The translations under genes and the position numbers were made by a program. From Microcoleus sp. FACHB-831 (GTDB lineage: Bacteria; Cyanobacteriota; Cyanobacteriia; Cyanobacteriales; FACHB-T130): DNA of 64,000 nucleotides. The notes beneath the pieces were generated by a model. It was not told where the DNA came from, ran no database searches, and worked only from the letters and a program-made list of their open reading frames with translations. Numbering within the stretch: the stretch's first letter is position 1; each line of letters begins with the position of its first letter. Below are positions 1-12,800 of the stretch, in pieces. Location of the stretch: NCBI RefSeq assembly GCF_014695585.1, contig NZ_JACJON010000032.1, positions 1 to 64,000 on the forward strand. Direction: 5' to 3'.

Positions 1-157
1 TCTCGCTCAAAGTTCCCGTCTAAAAAGCCATTTCATAGGGGAACTGGAACTCAATGTGAACATCTTAACTTCTCCATTCTCAACACTGCTTAGAGCTTAA
101 CCGAGAAGTATTGGGAGGCCTCCTGGGAACGAGTTTTGAGTCTTTACCTCAAAAAAT

Positions 158-787
158 TCAAACTCGACCGCTGAGGATAGCTAAACAACCAAACCCAGTA
201 ATAATAGCACCAGAGACTTTATTCACAAGCTGCAACACCTCAGCGCTTACCTTAGTCCGAAGTACATCCACACCAGAACTAAGAATTAGCCACCATAAAC
301 TTGAACCGAAGAAAACGCCCACAGCCAACATTGCAGTTGAAATATAGTCGCGATCGCCTGCGTCTGCAAATCCAAAACTAGCAAACACAGCCGCATACGA
401 GAAAATAGTCACGGGACTAGCCAGTGTAAGGAAAAACGTTGATGCATAAGCACCAACAAGATTATTTTCTTTCCCCTCCGCTAATTCCTCCGCTTGTTGG
501 GATAAAAATATCTTCAGCCCTAGAATACAAAGAATCCCACCCCCAATAAAGTGAAGCCAGACTTGTTCGCGGAGCAAAAAAGTAGAAATGAAAGTTAGGC
601 CAAATCCGGCAATAGCGCCATAAATTGCATCCGCAGTAGCCGCACCCAAACCAGAAGCAAAGCCAAATGCCTGCCCTCCAGCCAAAGTACGGCGAATGCA
701 AAGCACGCCAACTGGGCCAACTGGTACAGCGATTGAGAAGCCGATTAGCAGCCCTCCGAGCAAAAAACTTATTAAACCAATTGTCAT
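158..787 (-). CDS. LysE/RhtB-family amino-acid exporter
   Basis: This 209-residue protein is almost entirely hydrophobic, with about six membrane segments. The N-terminus (residues 1-40) carries the small-residue and proline-rich pattern AVPVGPVGVLCIRRTLAGG, which is typical of the LysE/ArgO/RhtB exporter family; the length also fits. Family members export amino acids or related small metabolites across the cytoplasmic membrane, but the substrate cannot be read from the sequence. It lies 13 bases downstream of the topA stop codon on the same strand, so it may be co-transcribed with topA. The ATG at 787 is the only good start. The family call is firm and the substrate is unknown. Confidence 0.85.
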   Translation of the reverse strand: MTIGLISFLLGGLLIGFSIAVPVGPVGVLCIRRTLAGGQAFGFASGLGAATADAIYGAIAGFGLTFISTFLLREQVWLHFIGGGILCILGLKIFLSQQAEELAEGKENNLVGAYASTFFLTLASPVTIFSYAAVFASFGFADAGDRDYISTAMLAVGVFFGSSLWWLILSSGVDVLRTKVSAEVLQLVNKVSGAIITGFGCLAILSGRV

Positions 788-800
788 GGATCTAAGCTAG

Positions 801-3494
801 CTAGGAAGTTTTTTTCTTGGCACGAGTTGAAGTCGTTGTTGTCTTTTTAGCAGCCGTCTTCTTAGTTGTTGAAGAAGTTCCCGCTGCCTTACTCTTATTC
901 GATGCAGCTGATTTGCTCGATTTCCCCGTTGATTTCGCAGTAGTTCCTCCCTTAGCAGCTAACGCTTGCAGGGCGGTTTCTATTGTCATGCTTTCCACAG
1001 TTTCACCTTCTGGCAGTGAAGCATTGGTTTTGCCATGCTTCACATAAGGGCCATAAGGGCCATCGTAGATATTCACTGGCTCTCCATCAGCAGGGTGAGC
1101 GCCCAATTCCCGTAAAGCTGCCTTGGACTTGCGTGCGCTTCCGCCGCGTCCGGTCTTGGGCTGTGCCAATAACTCTAGCGCACGTTCCAACCCAACGGTT
1201 AATACATCATCGCCAGTTTTAAGGGAGCGGAACTCTTTCCCTTCTTTACCCTGGTCGTGGACAACGTAGGGGCCAAACCGTCCCAATCCTGCTTGGACTT
1301 TACTGCCAGTTTCCGGGTGGACTCCCAAAAGACGGGGTAGCGCTAACAGGCCAACTGCCATATCCAGGGTCACATTTTCTGGGGTGACACCCTTGGGTAG
1401 AGAGGCACGTTTGGGTTTTTTATTCTCCTCAGTGGTATCGCCTAATTGGACATAGGGGCCGTAAGTGCCGATCAGAACATAAACTGGTTCTCCGGTTTCT
1501 GGATGCAAGCCAAGTTTTTCCGGGCCTTCTGTTTTCTGCTGTAGAAGGGTCTCAACTAGCTCAACGTTAAGGTCTGAGGGGGTAAGATCTTTGGGGATTG
1601 AGGCTTTTACTGGCCCGGATTCGTTTTCAGCTTCGACGTAGGGGCCGTATTGACCGATGCGGACTTTAGCTCCACCTAAATCGTCCAGTTCTATGGTGCG
1701 GGCTGCTGTGGCATCTATCTCGCTTTCCCTTTCCTTAACTTGCGTTGCCAGCCCTTTATCTCCCAAATAAAACTTTTTCAGATATGGCAGCCATTGTGCT
1801 TCGCCCATAGAGATATCGTCTAGGGTCTGTTCCATCTTGGATGTGAAGCTGGTATCTACCAAATCGGGAAAGTGTTCTTCAAGCAGACCTGTGACGGCGA
1901 AGGCGGTGAAAGTGGGAACGAGGGCGTTACCATTCATCTGAGCATAGCCGCGATCGATGATAGTACCTATGATGCTGGCGTAGGTGCTGGGACGACCGAT
2001 TCCTTCACTTTCGAGGGTTTTTACCAGGGAAGCTTCGGTGTATCGGGCTGGTGGCTGAGTTTCGTGACCGATGGAATCTAGGGCTTTGCAGCGTGGCTTG
2101 TCGCCCACTTCGAGCGGAGGTAGGATTACTTCCATGTTTTCAAGTGCGGCATCTGGATCGTCTGAACCTTCGACGTATGCGCGTAAGAAGCCGTCAAAGT
2201 CGATACGTTTGCCGCTAGCACGGAAACCCGCATCTTCGACTTGCAACTGTACTGTAATTTGAGTTTGCTGGGAGTCCGCCATTTGGGTAGCGACAGTGCG
2301 CTTCCAAATCAAGTCATATAGTGAAAATTCGCGACCGCTTAAGCCTGTTTCTTGGGGAGTGCGGAAGGTGTTTCCAGCGGGGCGGATGGCTTCGTGGGCT
2401 TCTTGAGCGCCTTTGCTCTTGGTGGTGTACTGGCGGGGTTGGGGGCTGAGGTATTGGGGGCCGTACATTTGCTCGACACAACTGCGGGCGGCTGCGATCG
2501 CTTGTTGCGATAAGTGTACGGAATCCGTCCGCATATAGGTAATATATCCCTGCTCGTACAAACTCTGAGCAGTCCGCATTGTGTCACGCGCCGATAAGCC
2601 CAGTTTCCGGTTAGATTCCTGTTGCAGTGTCGAAGTCGTAAACGGCGGTAAAGGTTTGCGAGTAACGGGGCGTCGCTCTAAATCTGCCACGGTCCAAGTT
2701 TTACCAGCCAGTCGCGCTTCTAAGCTTCTAGCTTCAGCTTCACTCAGCAAAATCACGTTCCGACCAGCAGTAATTTGCCCCGTAGCTTCATCAAAATCGC
2801 TGCCCGTTGCTACCTTAGTTCCTCTGAGGGTGACAAGTTTTGCTTCAAATGGCGTCTTGTCTTTGTCTAAAGTTGCTTTGAGATCCCAGTAACTACCCTT
2901 GCGGAAAGCACGCCGCGCACGTTCCCTTTGTACCAACAGCCGCACCGCTACAGACTGAACTCGCCCTGCTGATAAGCCATAGGAGATTTTTTTCCACAGC
3001 AGGGGCGAAAGCGTGTAACCCACAAGGCGGTCGAGAATGCGCCGCGTCTCCTGAGCGCGTACAACCTGCTCATCAATATTGCGGCAGTTTTTCAGAGCGT
3101 CGCGGATGGCTTCTCGCGTGATTTCGTGGAATACCATGCGCTTGATGGGCACCTTGGGCTTTAGCAGCTGGAGCAAATGCCACGATATACTTTCGCCTTC
3201 GCGGTCTTCGTCAGTTGCCAGAACTAATTCGTCGGCTTCTTTTAGAGCATTTTTTAGCTGGGTGACAGTTTTCTTTTTGTCCTTGGGGACGATATACAAA
3301 GGTTCAAAGTTAGCTTCCACATTGACGCCCAGCTGCGCCCATTTTTCCCCTTTATAGGCTTCGGGAATTTCGCTAGAAGATTGGGGAAGGTCGCGCACAT
3401 GACCCATCGACGCCTCAACGATGTAGCTGGAGGGCAGGAAGTTACGAATGGTACGTGCTTTAGTGGGTGATTCGACGATAACGAGGGTTGTCAT
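801..3494 (-). CDS. topA: DNA topoisomerase I (type IA)
   Basis: The 897-residue protein relaxes negative supercoils through a transient tyrosine-DNA link. The Toprim domain begins at residue 3 ([10 protein letters not shown]) with the acidic DEDREGE motif near 95-101. The catalytic tyrosine is Y320 in ITYMRTDS. After the core (about residue 600) there are four short repeats built around GxYGPYV, followed by a Lys/Ala/Thr/Ser-rich basic tail of about 40 residues. There are no C-terminal CxxC zinc fingers, unlike the E. coli enzyme; repeats plus a basic tail are the form I expect in cyanobacteria. Length is normal. The ATG at 3494 precedes an intact Toprim start. The LysE-type gene follows closely. 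Confidence 0.97.
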   Translation of the reverse strand: MTTLVIVESPTKARTIRNFLPSSYIVEASMGHVRDLPQSSSEIPEAYKGEKWAQLGVNVEANFEPLYIVPKDKKKTVTQLKNALKEADELVLATDEDREGESISWHLLQLLKPKVPIKRMVFHEITREAIRDALKNCRNIDEQVVRAQETRRILDRLVGYTLSPLLWKKISYGLSAGRVQSVAVRLLVQRERARRAFRKGSYWDLKATLDKDKTPFEAKLVTLRGTKVATGSDFDEATGQITAGRNVILLSEAEARSLEARLAGKTWTVADLERRPVTRKPLPPFTTSTLQQESNRKLGLSARDTMRTAQSLYEQGYITYMRTDSVHLSQQAIAAARSCVEQMYGPQYLSPQPRQYTTKSKGAQEAHEAIRPAGNTFRTPQETGLSGREFSLYDLIWKRTVATQMADSQQTQITVQLQVEDAGFRASGKRIDFDGFLRAYVEGSDDPDAALENMEVILPPLEVGDKPRCKALDSIGHETQPPARYTEASLVKTLESEGIGRPSTYASIIGTIIDRGYAQMNGNALVPTFTAFAVTGLLEEHFPDLVDTSFTSKMEQTLDDISMGEAQWLPYLKKFYLGDKGLATQVKERESEIDATAARTIELDDLGGAKVRIGQYGPYVEAENESGPVKASIPKDLTPSDLNVELVETLLQQKTEGPEKLGLHPETGEPVYVLIGTYGPYVQLGDTTEENKKPKRASLPKGVTPENVTLDMAVGLLALPRLLGVHPETGSKVQAGLGRFGPYVVHDQGKEGKEFRSLKTGDDVLTVGLERALELLAQPKTGRGGSARKSKAALRELGAHPADGEPVNIYDGPYGPYVKHGKTNASLPEGETVESMTIETALQALAAKGGTTAKSTGKSSKSAASNKSKAAGTSSTTKKTAAKKTTTTSTRAKKKTS

Positions 3495-3964
3495 GGGGGC
3501 TTGTTAAGTAGCAGCTGGGCTGAACAGTCTAATTTAAATAATTTATGCCAAATGTCAAGAGGTGCGAACGAGTAGCTTCACGGATCTAGCGATGGTATGC
3601 CGACTCGAAATGAATTTCGCTCTAGGTAGCGGTGCATTAGCGCCGCTAATACCCGAAGCTAGCTCAAGCCGCATATAAGGCAAGCCATTCGGCCAGTTGC
3701 AACAGATTTGGGGACTTTTGCCATAGTGCGGGGGTGAGGTTAGCAAGACCAAGATCGCTAGCCTTAATGTCAAGCTATCTCAATTTCTAACTTACTGCTG
3801 ATGGGTAAGGCTGTCGAACCGTAGCTGACGCTAGCAGAGATCTAGATTATTTTGGAGATGTGGGCAGCGATCGCACGCCTTAACTCTTATTGGTGGCAGC
3901 AGTCCATCCCGCAAGCATAGTGTTGTGCGACGCCTGAGACAAAAATATTTCAGGAGAATAATTT
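3495..3964. other. intergenic region, no gene seen
   Basis: This stretch holds the upstream regions of topA (minus strand) and of the small gene at 3965 (plus strand). Short open frames are present, but none has protein-like composition. I see no RNA gene or strong terminator. Confidence 0.5.
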
Positions 3965-4258
3965 ATGCAACCGATTCGACAAGGCGACGTAATTTTACTG
4001 CCTGCGGAGCAAGTCGAGGGAAAAACGCTACCTCACCTGACCTTAGCAGAAGGCGAGGTGACTGGACACGCACACCGCATCAGCGACGGACAGGCGGAAT
4101 TGCGCGAAGAGAAAGGAATCTTATATTTGCGGGTACTTTCCCCGGAGGCAACTTTAACCCATGAGGAGCATAAGGCAATTAAAATTCCTCAAGGCAGTTG
4201 GATGGTGAGAATTCAGCGCGAATACGAGCCTAATTCTTGGAGATACGTTGCTGACTAG
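3965..4258 (+). CDS. conserved hypothetical small protein
   Basis: A 97-residue acidic protein. A clear Shine-Dalgarno (CAGGAG) sits about eight bases before the ATG at 3965, and codon use looks like the surrounding genes, including HIP1-type codons. The sequence has a beta-rich look: a QGDVILLP opening strand, then alternating Glu/His-containing segments (GEVTGHAHRI, LTHEEHKAI) and a C-terminus reading VRIQREYEPNSWRYVAD. The histidines at TGHAHR and THEEH could be metal ligands, but that is inference. I recall similar short proteins in other bacteria without an assigned function. The next gene is almost 900 bases away, so it appears monocistronic. Confidence 0.75.
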   Translation: MQPIRQGDVILLPAEQVEGKTLPHLTLAEGEVTGHAHRISDGQAELREEKGILYLRVLSPEATLTHEEHKAIKIPQGSWMVRIQREYEPNSWRYVAD

Positions 4259-5132
4259 GGTGAAAAAGGTTATTGATAATCCCGGAAAAGGGGAGAGCGA
4301 TCGCGATCCCCCGCCCCTTGGCTAACGCGCTTTCCACCGCGCCAATCGAGCTTCAAAAAATCTCTGAAGCCGTCAAGGCATCATAGGCAACTAACGCATT
4401 TGAAGAACAATTTTTTTATAGGCCTTATGCTGCCGTGAAACATTTTGTAACACTCAAAAGCTCCGCAGCAACAATAATTCATAGAGTGCGGTACGCTATG
4501 ATTTTCTAAAAAATTTATAACCTAAATGATGTAATAAATAATTAATAATTTGTCAATTAAGTTAGCCAATTAATTATAATTTTATTTTAAAAGAAAATAT
4601 ATGAATTAGTACCTATATGTTGAAGATAATTAAATTATAATTTCATAAAAACATTAATCTGAGTAATTGAGGCTAGTAACTTTGATTAAAGTAGAGCGGT
4701 ATTGAATTGCCATCATCGGGCTAAAAGCGGGGAAATCTTTCAGGCGATAGTCAAGCATTAGGGGTTGTTGTTGCCGAGAGAAAATAGCTGTAGCGTATGC
4801 GATCGCCCTATCAACCTCTTCGTGAATGACGAGCAACTGACCAGTCGCTATGGGAATTGGGAGCGATCGCAGAGATTTTTTGCGGGCGATCGCCCCACAA
4901 GCTTGCCAGCCAGATTTACACTAAAGTGTAAAGGCGAATAGCTGGCATTCTATTTTAAGGAATATTTTGTACCCTTCGCCCAGATGGTGCGATGCGAGCG
5001 TACTAGCCACCAGCAATGTCAAATCCAGTTGATTGCCCGTAATAAATTCTGTACGCAGTATGGGTAAGCTACTGGATTTGATATAAATTGTCTAATCAGG
5101 GCTTACCTGCCTGCTATCTTGAAAATCATACA
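4259..5132. other. long AT-rich intergenic region with one palindromic repeat
   Basis: About 870 bases without a supported gene. The part at 4480-4660 is very AT-rich. A 60-codon minus-strand frame at 4654-4836 is not convincing. HIP1 sites occur at 4800-4900. The last part contains a palindromic repeat (5016-5085, listed separately) that ends about 50 bases before the ccs1 start. Confidence 0.5.
5016..5085. repeat. ATATCAAATCC-type palindromic repeat, copy 1
   Basis: The left arm ATGTCAAATCCAGTTGATTG and the right arm ending CTGGATTTGATAT are imperfect inverted copies, about 70 bases in all. A second, longer copy with perfect 15-base arms is at 13102-13209. The element lies directly upstream of ccs1 and may form part of its leader. 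Confidence 0.7.
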
Positions 5133-6566
5133 ATGGCTGTGAACGACTCGTTTTTATCAAATTTATCAAGCTGGGGGTCAGCTCCGCAAAAGTTCTTCAA
5201 ACGGGAGTTGTTGCCCCTCTTAGCAGATTTGCGGCTGGCGATTTTCTTGCTTTTAGCGATCGCGGTCTTTAGCGTTTCTGGCACTGTCATTGAGCAGGGG
5301 CAATCCCTGGCATTTTACCAATCCAACTATCCAGAAAACCCAGCTTTGTTTGGTTTCCTCACCTGGAAAGTTCTCTTAACGCTTGGCTTAGACCACGTTT
5401 ATCGGACTTGGTGGTTTTTAGCCATACTCATTTTGTTTGGCAGCAGTTTAACAGCTTGTACTTTTACGCGCCAATTTCCTGCTTTAAAAGCTGCCCGTCG
5501 CTGGAAATTTTACGACAAACCGCGCCAGTTTCAAAAGTTAGCTTTAAGCGCTGAATTAGAAACTGGCTCTTTGAATTCTTTAGCTACATTGTTGCAACAG
5601 CGGCGCTACAAAGTTTTTACTGAAGGGAATACGCTCTACGCTCGTAAAGGCATAGTCGGACGCATTGGCCCGATTGTCGTCCATGCGAGTATGTTAATCA
5701 TTCTTTTGGGCGCTATTTTAGGCTCGATGACAGGCTTTGTTGCTCAAGAAATGGTTGCTAGTGGCGAAACTTTTCAGATTAAAAATATTTTCGATGCTGG
5801 ACCTTGGGCAAAAGCGGAAGTCCTCAAAGATTGGGCAGTGCGAGTGAATCGCTTTTGGATTGACTATACTCCTAATGGTGCTATTGACCAGTTTTATTCC
5901 GATCTTTCTGTCGTGGACAACCAAGGGACAGAAATTGACCGCAAGACGATTCACGTTAATGAACCGCTGCGTCACAATGGAGTAACTTTATATCAGACTG
6001 ATTGGGGTATTTCCGCTATCCGATTGAAGTTTAATAACAGCCCTATTTTGCAGCTGCCAATGTCGCCGTTAGATACCAACGGCAAGGGGCGAATTTGGGG
6101 AACTTGGATTCCTACTAAACCGGATTTGAGCGAGGGCGTTTCTCTTTTAGCTAGAGATTTACAAGGAACGCTGCTGCTTTATGATGCCAGCGGCAAATTG
6201 ATTAATACTATCCGTGCTGGAATGTCACTAGATGTAAATGGGGTAAAGTTAACTATTGCTGATGTTGTAGGCAGCACTGGGTTGCAAATTAAAGCAGATC
6301 CCGGTATTCCACTTGTTTATGCAGGCTTCGGTTTGTTGATGTTGGGCGTGGTTATGAGCTATGTTTCCCACTCGCAAATTTGGGCATTAGAAAAAGGTAC
6401 TTCTGTTGGTTCTGGGAAGGAGTTAGTAACGTATCCTTTTTATGTGGGTGGAAGGACTAATCGCGCTCAGGTAGCTTTTGAGCGAGAAGTTATGGAAATT
6501 TTGGATCAACTGGCGGCATCACCCAAAGAGCTGCCCGTTGTTACAACTGAAACCGTAGCTAGCTAA
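5133..6566 (+). CDS. ccs1: Ccs1/ResB cytochrome c biogenesis protein
   Basis: In System II cytochrome c maturation this protein works with CcsA to deliver and ligate heme to apocytochromes on the lumenal/periplasmic side. The sequence has three N-terminal membrane segments (around [37 protein letters not shown] and [20 protein letters not shown]), then a large extramembrane ResB domain, and a last membrane helix near the C-terminus ([19 protein letters not shown]). This is the order expected of ResB proteins. I chose the ATG at 5133 (477 residues). The frame stays open to a TTG at 5088, but that extension is not family-like. A palindromic hairpin with a T-run follows the stop. It should serve cytochromes such as the cytM product encoded in this window. 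Confidence 0.92.
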   Translation: MAVNDSFLSNLSSWGSAPQKFFKRELLPLLADLRLAIFLLLAIAVFSVSGTVIEQGQSLAFYQSNYPENPALFGFLTWKVLLTLGLDHVYRTWWFLAILILFGSSLTACTFTRQFPALKAARRWKFYDKPRQFQKLALSAELETGSLNSLATLLQQRRYKVFTEGNTLYARKGIVGRIGPIVVHASMLIILLGAILGSMTGFVAQEMVASGETFQIKNIFDAGPWAKAEVLKDWAVRVNRFWIDYTPNGAIDQFYSDLSVVDNQGTEIDRKTIHVNEPLRHNGVTLYQTDWGISAIRLKFNNSPILQLPMSPLDTNGKGRIWGTWIPTKPDLSEGVSLLARDLQGTLLLYDASGKLINTIRAGMSLDVNGVKLTIADVVGSTGLQIKADPGIPLVYAGFGLLMLGVVMSYVSHSQIWALEKGTSVGSGKELVTYPFYVGGRTNRAQVAFEREVMEILDQLAASPKELPVVTTETVAS

Positions 6567-6574
6567 GATGATTT

Positions 6575-6594
6575 AAAAGGCGATCGCCTTTTAT
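6575..6594 (+). terminator. putative terminator after ccs1
   Basis: A perfect palindrome, AAAAGGCGATCGCCTTTT, built around a HIP1 core, ends in a T-run and begins 8 bases after the ccs1 stop codon. A second hairpin (TAGAGGCGTT / AACGTCTCTA) follows at about 6608-6633. Confidence 0.5.
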
Positions 6595-6829
6595 AATATT
6601 TAACCTAGAGGCGTTCTATGCAACGTCTCTAGAAGCCGTTCAAAAGTATGAAGATTGCGGTATCCGCGAGCGCGCATACATCTACCTATAAATTTAAATA
6701 CATTGTTGCCAATCTTATTCTAAGAAATTTTATTTCCCAGTTATACTTACTAAATATTACCTATTTATTTGTTTATTTAATTAATAATTATTTAATTCTA
6801 GTATTTTACCACAAGCAGGCGGCAAATTG

Positions 6830-9800
6830 ATGAGTAACATCAAAAAGAGAGTCCTGGTCGAGTTGATTGCGATCGCGGCTGTTGCCATGTTGGGATTTAC
6901 GATGGCAACTTTTAAGTTATCAGAGATAATTAGCAAGCTGGCGTGCGAACGTCAGGAATCGCAAATTGTAGAATTTTTTGCTTTTATTTTAATTATGTCG
7001 CTGGCTTTTGGCTTTTTATTGTGGCAGATCTGGGGAAATCGGCACAATAAAGAGCTATTACAGATAAACTCAGAAAGCGAGTACCGCTTTCTATTTGAAA
7101 ACAACCCACATCCCATGTGGGTTTATGACCAAAACACCTTAGAATTTTTGGCCGTTAACGATGCCGCTATTAATCATTACGGCTATTCGCGAGAAGAATT
7201 TTTGAGGCGGACAATTCTAGACATTCGTCCTCCCGATGATGTCTCCCTTCTGTTGGACGTTATATCTGTAAGTTCTCCTGGCGTTAATATACCAGGCATC
7301 TGGAAACATCAGAAAAAAGACGGCAGCATTATTGACGTAGAAATCGTATTTCATACCTTAACATTTGCAGGTAGAGCTGCCAGATTAGTTCTTGCCACTG
7401 ATATTACGAATCGCCTATGGGCAGAGCGGGCATTGCGGTCTAGCGAAGAAAAATATCGAACGCTGTTTGAAGCATCCGCTGATGCAATTTTTTTGCAAAC
7501 TTTAGATGGTTTTGTGCTTGACGGTAACACTTCAGCGTGTGAAGTATTTGGTTATAAACAAGAAGAATTAGTTGGGCTAAGTTTAAAAGATTTATTTACA
7601 GAAGATACCGCTAATCAAGTAAAGGCTTTAATCGCAGAAAGGTTAACGGAAGGGTGTATTTTTATAGAAGGAATTAGTAAAAATAAAGATGGCACAATTT
7701 TTCCATCTGAAGTCAGAGTAAAACGGCTAACGATGTGCGGTATTGAAATGCTTATTATTTATGTAAGAAATATCAGCAGCCGCAAGAAAACAGAAGAAAA
7801 AGTTATTTTTCAAGCGTCAATACTAGATCAAGTTCGTAATGCTGTAATTGCTACGGATGTAGAGGGAAAGATTATCTATTGGAATAAGTTCGCCGAAAAA
7901 TTATACCAATGGAAATCAGAAGAAGTAATTGGAAAAAGTATTTATGCGATCGCAGTTCCGCCCAACAGCCAAGAAGAAGCTCAGGAAATTATTGCGGGTT
8001 TGAATAAAAGTCTATATTGGGAAGGTGAATTTGTTGTAAGTCGTAAAGATGGCAGCACATTCACGGCTCAAGTGGTGGATGCAGTAATAAAAGACACCCA
8101 GGGTAAACCGACAGCATTTGTTGGCGTGAGTATAGACATTACAGAACGCAAGCAGGCAGAGCAAGCATTGCAATTAGTTGTCCGAGGAACTGCATCGGTA
8201 ACTGGCAATGGATTCTTTTATGAGTTGGTACGTTATCTGGCTCTTGCACTTAAAGTTCGCTATGCCCTAATTGGTAAAGCGATAGACAAAACGGGTAATA
8301 AAATACAGACTCTTGCAGTGTGGGCGGGTGACGAGTATGGCGAAAACTTTGAATACGATCTCGCGGGTACTCCTTGTGAAAATGTTGTAGGTCAGGCTCT
8401 ACGCTTCTACCCTTGCGGCGTGCAGAGTCTTTTCCCGTTCGATTCTCTGCTAGCTGATATGGAAGTGGAGAGCTATCTGGGAATTCCAATTTTTGATTCG
8501 CAAGGCAGCAAACTTGGGATTTTGCTGGTGATGGATGATAAAGAAATGGCAGAATCGCCTAGTGTAATTTCGATAATGAGCATTTTTGCAACAAAGGCGG
8601 GAGCAGAATTAGAGCGCAAAGCTGCTGAAGAAAAAATTGAATTTCAAGCGAATATTTTGGCTCAAGTGAAGGATGCTGTTATTGCCGTAGATAACTGCGA
8701 TCGCATCACTTATTGGAATCAGGGAGCGGAATTTTTATATAATCTAAAAATAGATGAAGCACTAGGACAGCCTATAGATGAAGTAGCTAACTATCGCTGG
8801 GTTAAACCAGAAGATGAACGGGCGGCAAGTGAATCTTTGGTAGCAACAGGTTTGTGGAAGGGAGAAAAGATTGCTACTAGGGATAGTGAAGAAATTTATA
8901 TAGAATCAACAATTAGCATACTTAAGGATAGTAATGCTAACCCTGATGGCTTTCTTTATGTATGCCGCGATATCAGCCCCCGCAAGCAAGCAGAAGAGGC
9001 ATTGCGCGAGAGCGAGGAGCGGTTCCGACAGTTGGCAGAGAACATTCATGAAGTGTTTTATCTGTCGGATCTGAGGAAGCCTAAGATAATTTACGTCAGT
9101 CCTGCCTATGAAGAAATTTGGGGTAGCACCTGCGAAAGTTTATACAAGCAGCCCACTTCATTTATGGATGCCCTGCATCCAGAAGATCGAGATCGGGCGA
9201 TCGCTTTCTACGCCCAAAAACAGCGGGGAGAGGATTGCGAACTAGAGTATCGCATCGTGCTGCCTGACGGAGCGATACGTTGGATTTGGGATCGCAGCTT
9301 TATCATTTGCGACGAATTTAATCAACCTTACCGCGTCTGCGGTCTTGCCCAAGACATTACCGAGCGCAAAGCCGCCCAAGCAGGACTGCAAAAAGCTTAT
9401 GATGCCTTAGAGATTGCAGTAGAGCAGCGAACGAGTGAATTAGGTAGCGCGATCGCGCAACTAGGAAACCAGATTGCCGAACGCGAACGCATCCAAAAAG
9501 CACTCCATCAAAGCGAAAGGCGCTATCGTGCTATTTCTGAACTCACCTCTGACTATGTATATGCTGTCAGGATTGACCCCAATGGACAACTGGCGGTTGA
9601 ATGGGTGACAGAAGCATTCAACCGCATTACAGGCTACAGCTTAGAGGAGATAAATACCCTCGGTGGTTGGATGCGGGTGATTCACCCCGATGATTTGGAA
9701 ATTGGTAAAGTATTCGGCGAAGCCATCTCCTCCAATCAGCCATTTGTGGGTGAATACCGAATTGTGAGAAAAGATGGTGAAATACGCTGGCTTATCGATC

Positions 9801-12800
9801 GCGCCCAACCGGAGTGGGATGCATCTAGCTCTCGACTTGTTGGTATGATTGGCGGCGTGCAAGACATCACTGTTCGCAAGCACGCTCTTCAAGCATTGCG
9901 AGAATCAGAGGAGCGGTTGTCTGCTTTAGCAAAACTCGTCGAAGACATCGCTGCCAATATTCCAGGCTCGGTGTATCGCCTAGCTATAAAGGATAACGGA
10001 AATATTGAATTACCATTCCTCAGCGCAGGCACGCAGGAACTTACTGGAATAGCTCCCAAGGAGGCGATGGCCGATCCCTCGCTATTGCATACAATTATCC
10101 ATTCTGATGACAAAGAGCAGTTCGTTCAACTTACTTCAGCATCAGTTGAGACTCTTGAGCCTTTCCGCCATGAATACCGCATTATCACAACATCAGGGCA
10201 ATTAAAGTGGGTGCAAGATAGTGCCCGTTATTACCGAACAGACAAGGGCGATGTAGTTGCAGACGGCGTGGTTCTCGACATCACCCCGCGCAAGCAGGCA
10301 GAAGAAGCGCGGTGGGAGAGCGAGCAACGTTATCAAACTTTGGCAAGAGTATCGCCAGTGGGTATATTCCGCTCAGATGTGAGGGGACAGACTTTATACG
10401 CCAACGAACGAGCCTGCGAGATTGCAGGAAGGACACCCGAACAAGTCTTGGGAGGCGGCTGGGGACAAGCGTTACATCCCGACGATCGCGATCGCGTATT
10501 TGTCCTATGGGAACAAGCAAAGAAGGATAATTTGCTGTTTCAGTCAGAGTATCGCTTGTTGCGCCCAGACGGAGTACAGACGTGGGTACTTGCTCAGGTA
10601 GCCGCTGAAAAGGGGAACGACGGAGAAGTTATAGGCTACGTGGGGACAATTACCGACATTAGCGATCGCAAGCAAGTTGAGGAGGAAAAAACCAGTTTAA
10701 TCGCCTCTCTACAAGAAAGTCAGGAACGTTTTAGAAGCGCATTTGAGCATACGCCAATCGGCATGGCACTGGTGGGAATCGATGGTGCTTGGTTGCAGGT
10801 TAATCGTTCGGTATCCGAAATTTTGGGTTATTCAGAAGCCGAATTGCTAAAGAAGAATTTCCAGGAACTCACTCATCCAGAAGATCTAGATAACAATCTT
10901 GACTGTAAAGACAAATTGCTGGCGGGTGAAATTCGCACTTACCAAATGGAGAAGCGATACATCCACAAGCTTGGTCGCATTGTATGGGTGCTGTTGAGTG
11001 TCTCTTTAGTAAAGAACTCTGAGGGCAAACCTCTTTACTTCATTTCTCAGATGCAAGACATCAGCGATGCAGTGGCGGCGGCTACGCAACGCAAGCAAGC
11101 TGAAGAGGAACGCCAAAAGTTGGTTTCTCTGGTCGAAAACAGCGCTGATTTCATTGCTATGGCTACGTTTGAAGGAGAACCATTTTATCTTAATGAAGCA
11201 GGGCGACAACTCGTTGGCCTCGATAGCGTTGAAGAGGTTCTGGCAAGTTCAATCTCTGACTATTTATTGCCAGAAACTTGGTTGCAATATCGCGATGTTA
11301 TTATTCCCGCAGCTCTGCAAACTGGTTATTGGGATGGTGAAAGTCAGCTTCGCCACTTTAAAACGGGAAGACTCATCGACGTACAAATGAGCTTATTTAT
11401 TGTGCGAAATCCCGAAAGTGGGGCACCTATGTGCTTGGCAACAATTCAGCGCGACATCACAGAACGCAAGCAGGCAGAGGCGGCGCTGCAAGAGAGCGAA
11501 GCGCGGCTGCAAATGGCTCTAAGTTGTGCGCTTATGGGTACTTGGGACTGGAACGCGATCGCTGACGAGGTGAAGTGGTCGGATAGTATTGAATTTCTCT
11601 TTGGTGTTAATCCAGGTTCCTTGGCTGGAACTTATGCAGCCTATCTAGACTGCATCCATCCAGAAGATCGCAACTGCGTGGAACAGGCGATCGCTCTTTC
11701 TCTTAAGGAAGGTAGAGATTATTACGTCGAGCATCGCATCATCTGGCCTGATTGGACAATTCGCTATGTAATAGCTAAGGGGATGGTCTTGCGGGACGCA
11801 ACAGGACGTGCCGTGCGGATGACAGGGGCGATTGTCGATGTTACTGCGGCTCGACAAGCAGAAGATGCACTAAAACAGCAGAACGAGCGATCGCGTCTGA
11901 TTGCCGAAATTGCTCAGCGCGTTCGTCAGTCTCTTAACCTCACTGAAATCCTCAACAAGACTGTCACAGAGGTGCGAGATTTTCTGGAAGTCGAACGGGT
12001 AGCAATCTATCAAATAGATGTTGGCTTTGATGGTAAGTTTGTTGTCGAATCTGTTGCAAGCGGCTGTTCTTCACTTTTAGGCATCGCTTTAAAAGATCCT
12101 TGTTATAGTGCAGGATATATTCGCAAGTATCAACAGGGACACGTAACTGCAATTGCTGACATTTACACGGCGAAGCTAGCCCCTTGTTACGTTGATATGC
12201 TGGCTAATATCAAGATTCGCGCCAATCTGATTGTGCCAATTTTATTAGAAAGCGAACTCTGGGGCTTTCTCTGTGCCCATGAATGTTCCTCTTCACGTCA
12301 ATGGCAGCAGTTGGAAATAGATTTGCTGCGCCAACTATCAACGCAGGTAGCGATCGCCATCAAACAATCCTCGCTTTTTCAACAACTCAGCGATCGCACT
12401 GCTCAACTGGAAGCTGTCAATAAGGAACTAGAAACATTTAGTTATTCTGTTTCCCACGACTTACGCGCCCCTTTGCGCCGCATTGAGGGTTTCAGCAAAA
12501 TTTTGCAAGAAGACTACGCCGATCAGCTAAACGAAACAGGCAAAAACTACCTCCAGAGGGTTATATCCTCTACTCATCGCATGGGAGAACTGATTGAGGA
12601 CTTGCTCGATCTATCTAAAGTGACGCGCACGCATTTTGAGCGCACTCAAGTCGATCTCAGCACTATGGCAAGAGCGATCGCCGCCGACCTCCAGCACCGC
12701 GACCCGCACCGACAAGTAGAATTTATAATTCCTGACGACCTTATCGCTAAGGCTGATGCACGGCTATTGCAAATAGTTCTAGAAAATCTTCTCAACAATG

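Noticed and set aside
3555-3773. 72-codon minus-strand frame upstream of topA
   Set aside because: No ribosome site, no protein-like composition and it lies in a spacer holding two promoters.
4654-4836. 60-codon minus-strand frame in an AT-rich spacer
   Set aside because: Composition driven by HIP1 and AT-rich DNA; no start signal and no family resemblance.
6648-6830. 60-codon frame directly before the giant kinase
   Set aside because: Translates very AT-rich leader sequence; hydrophobicity follows from base composition.
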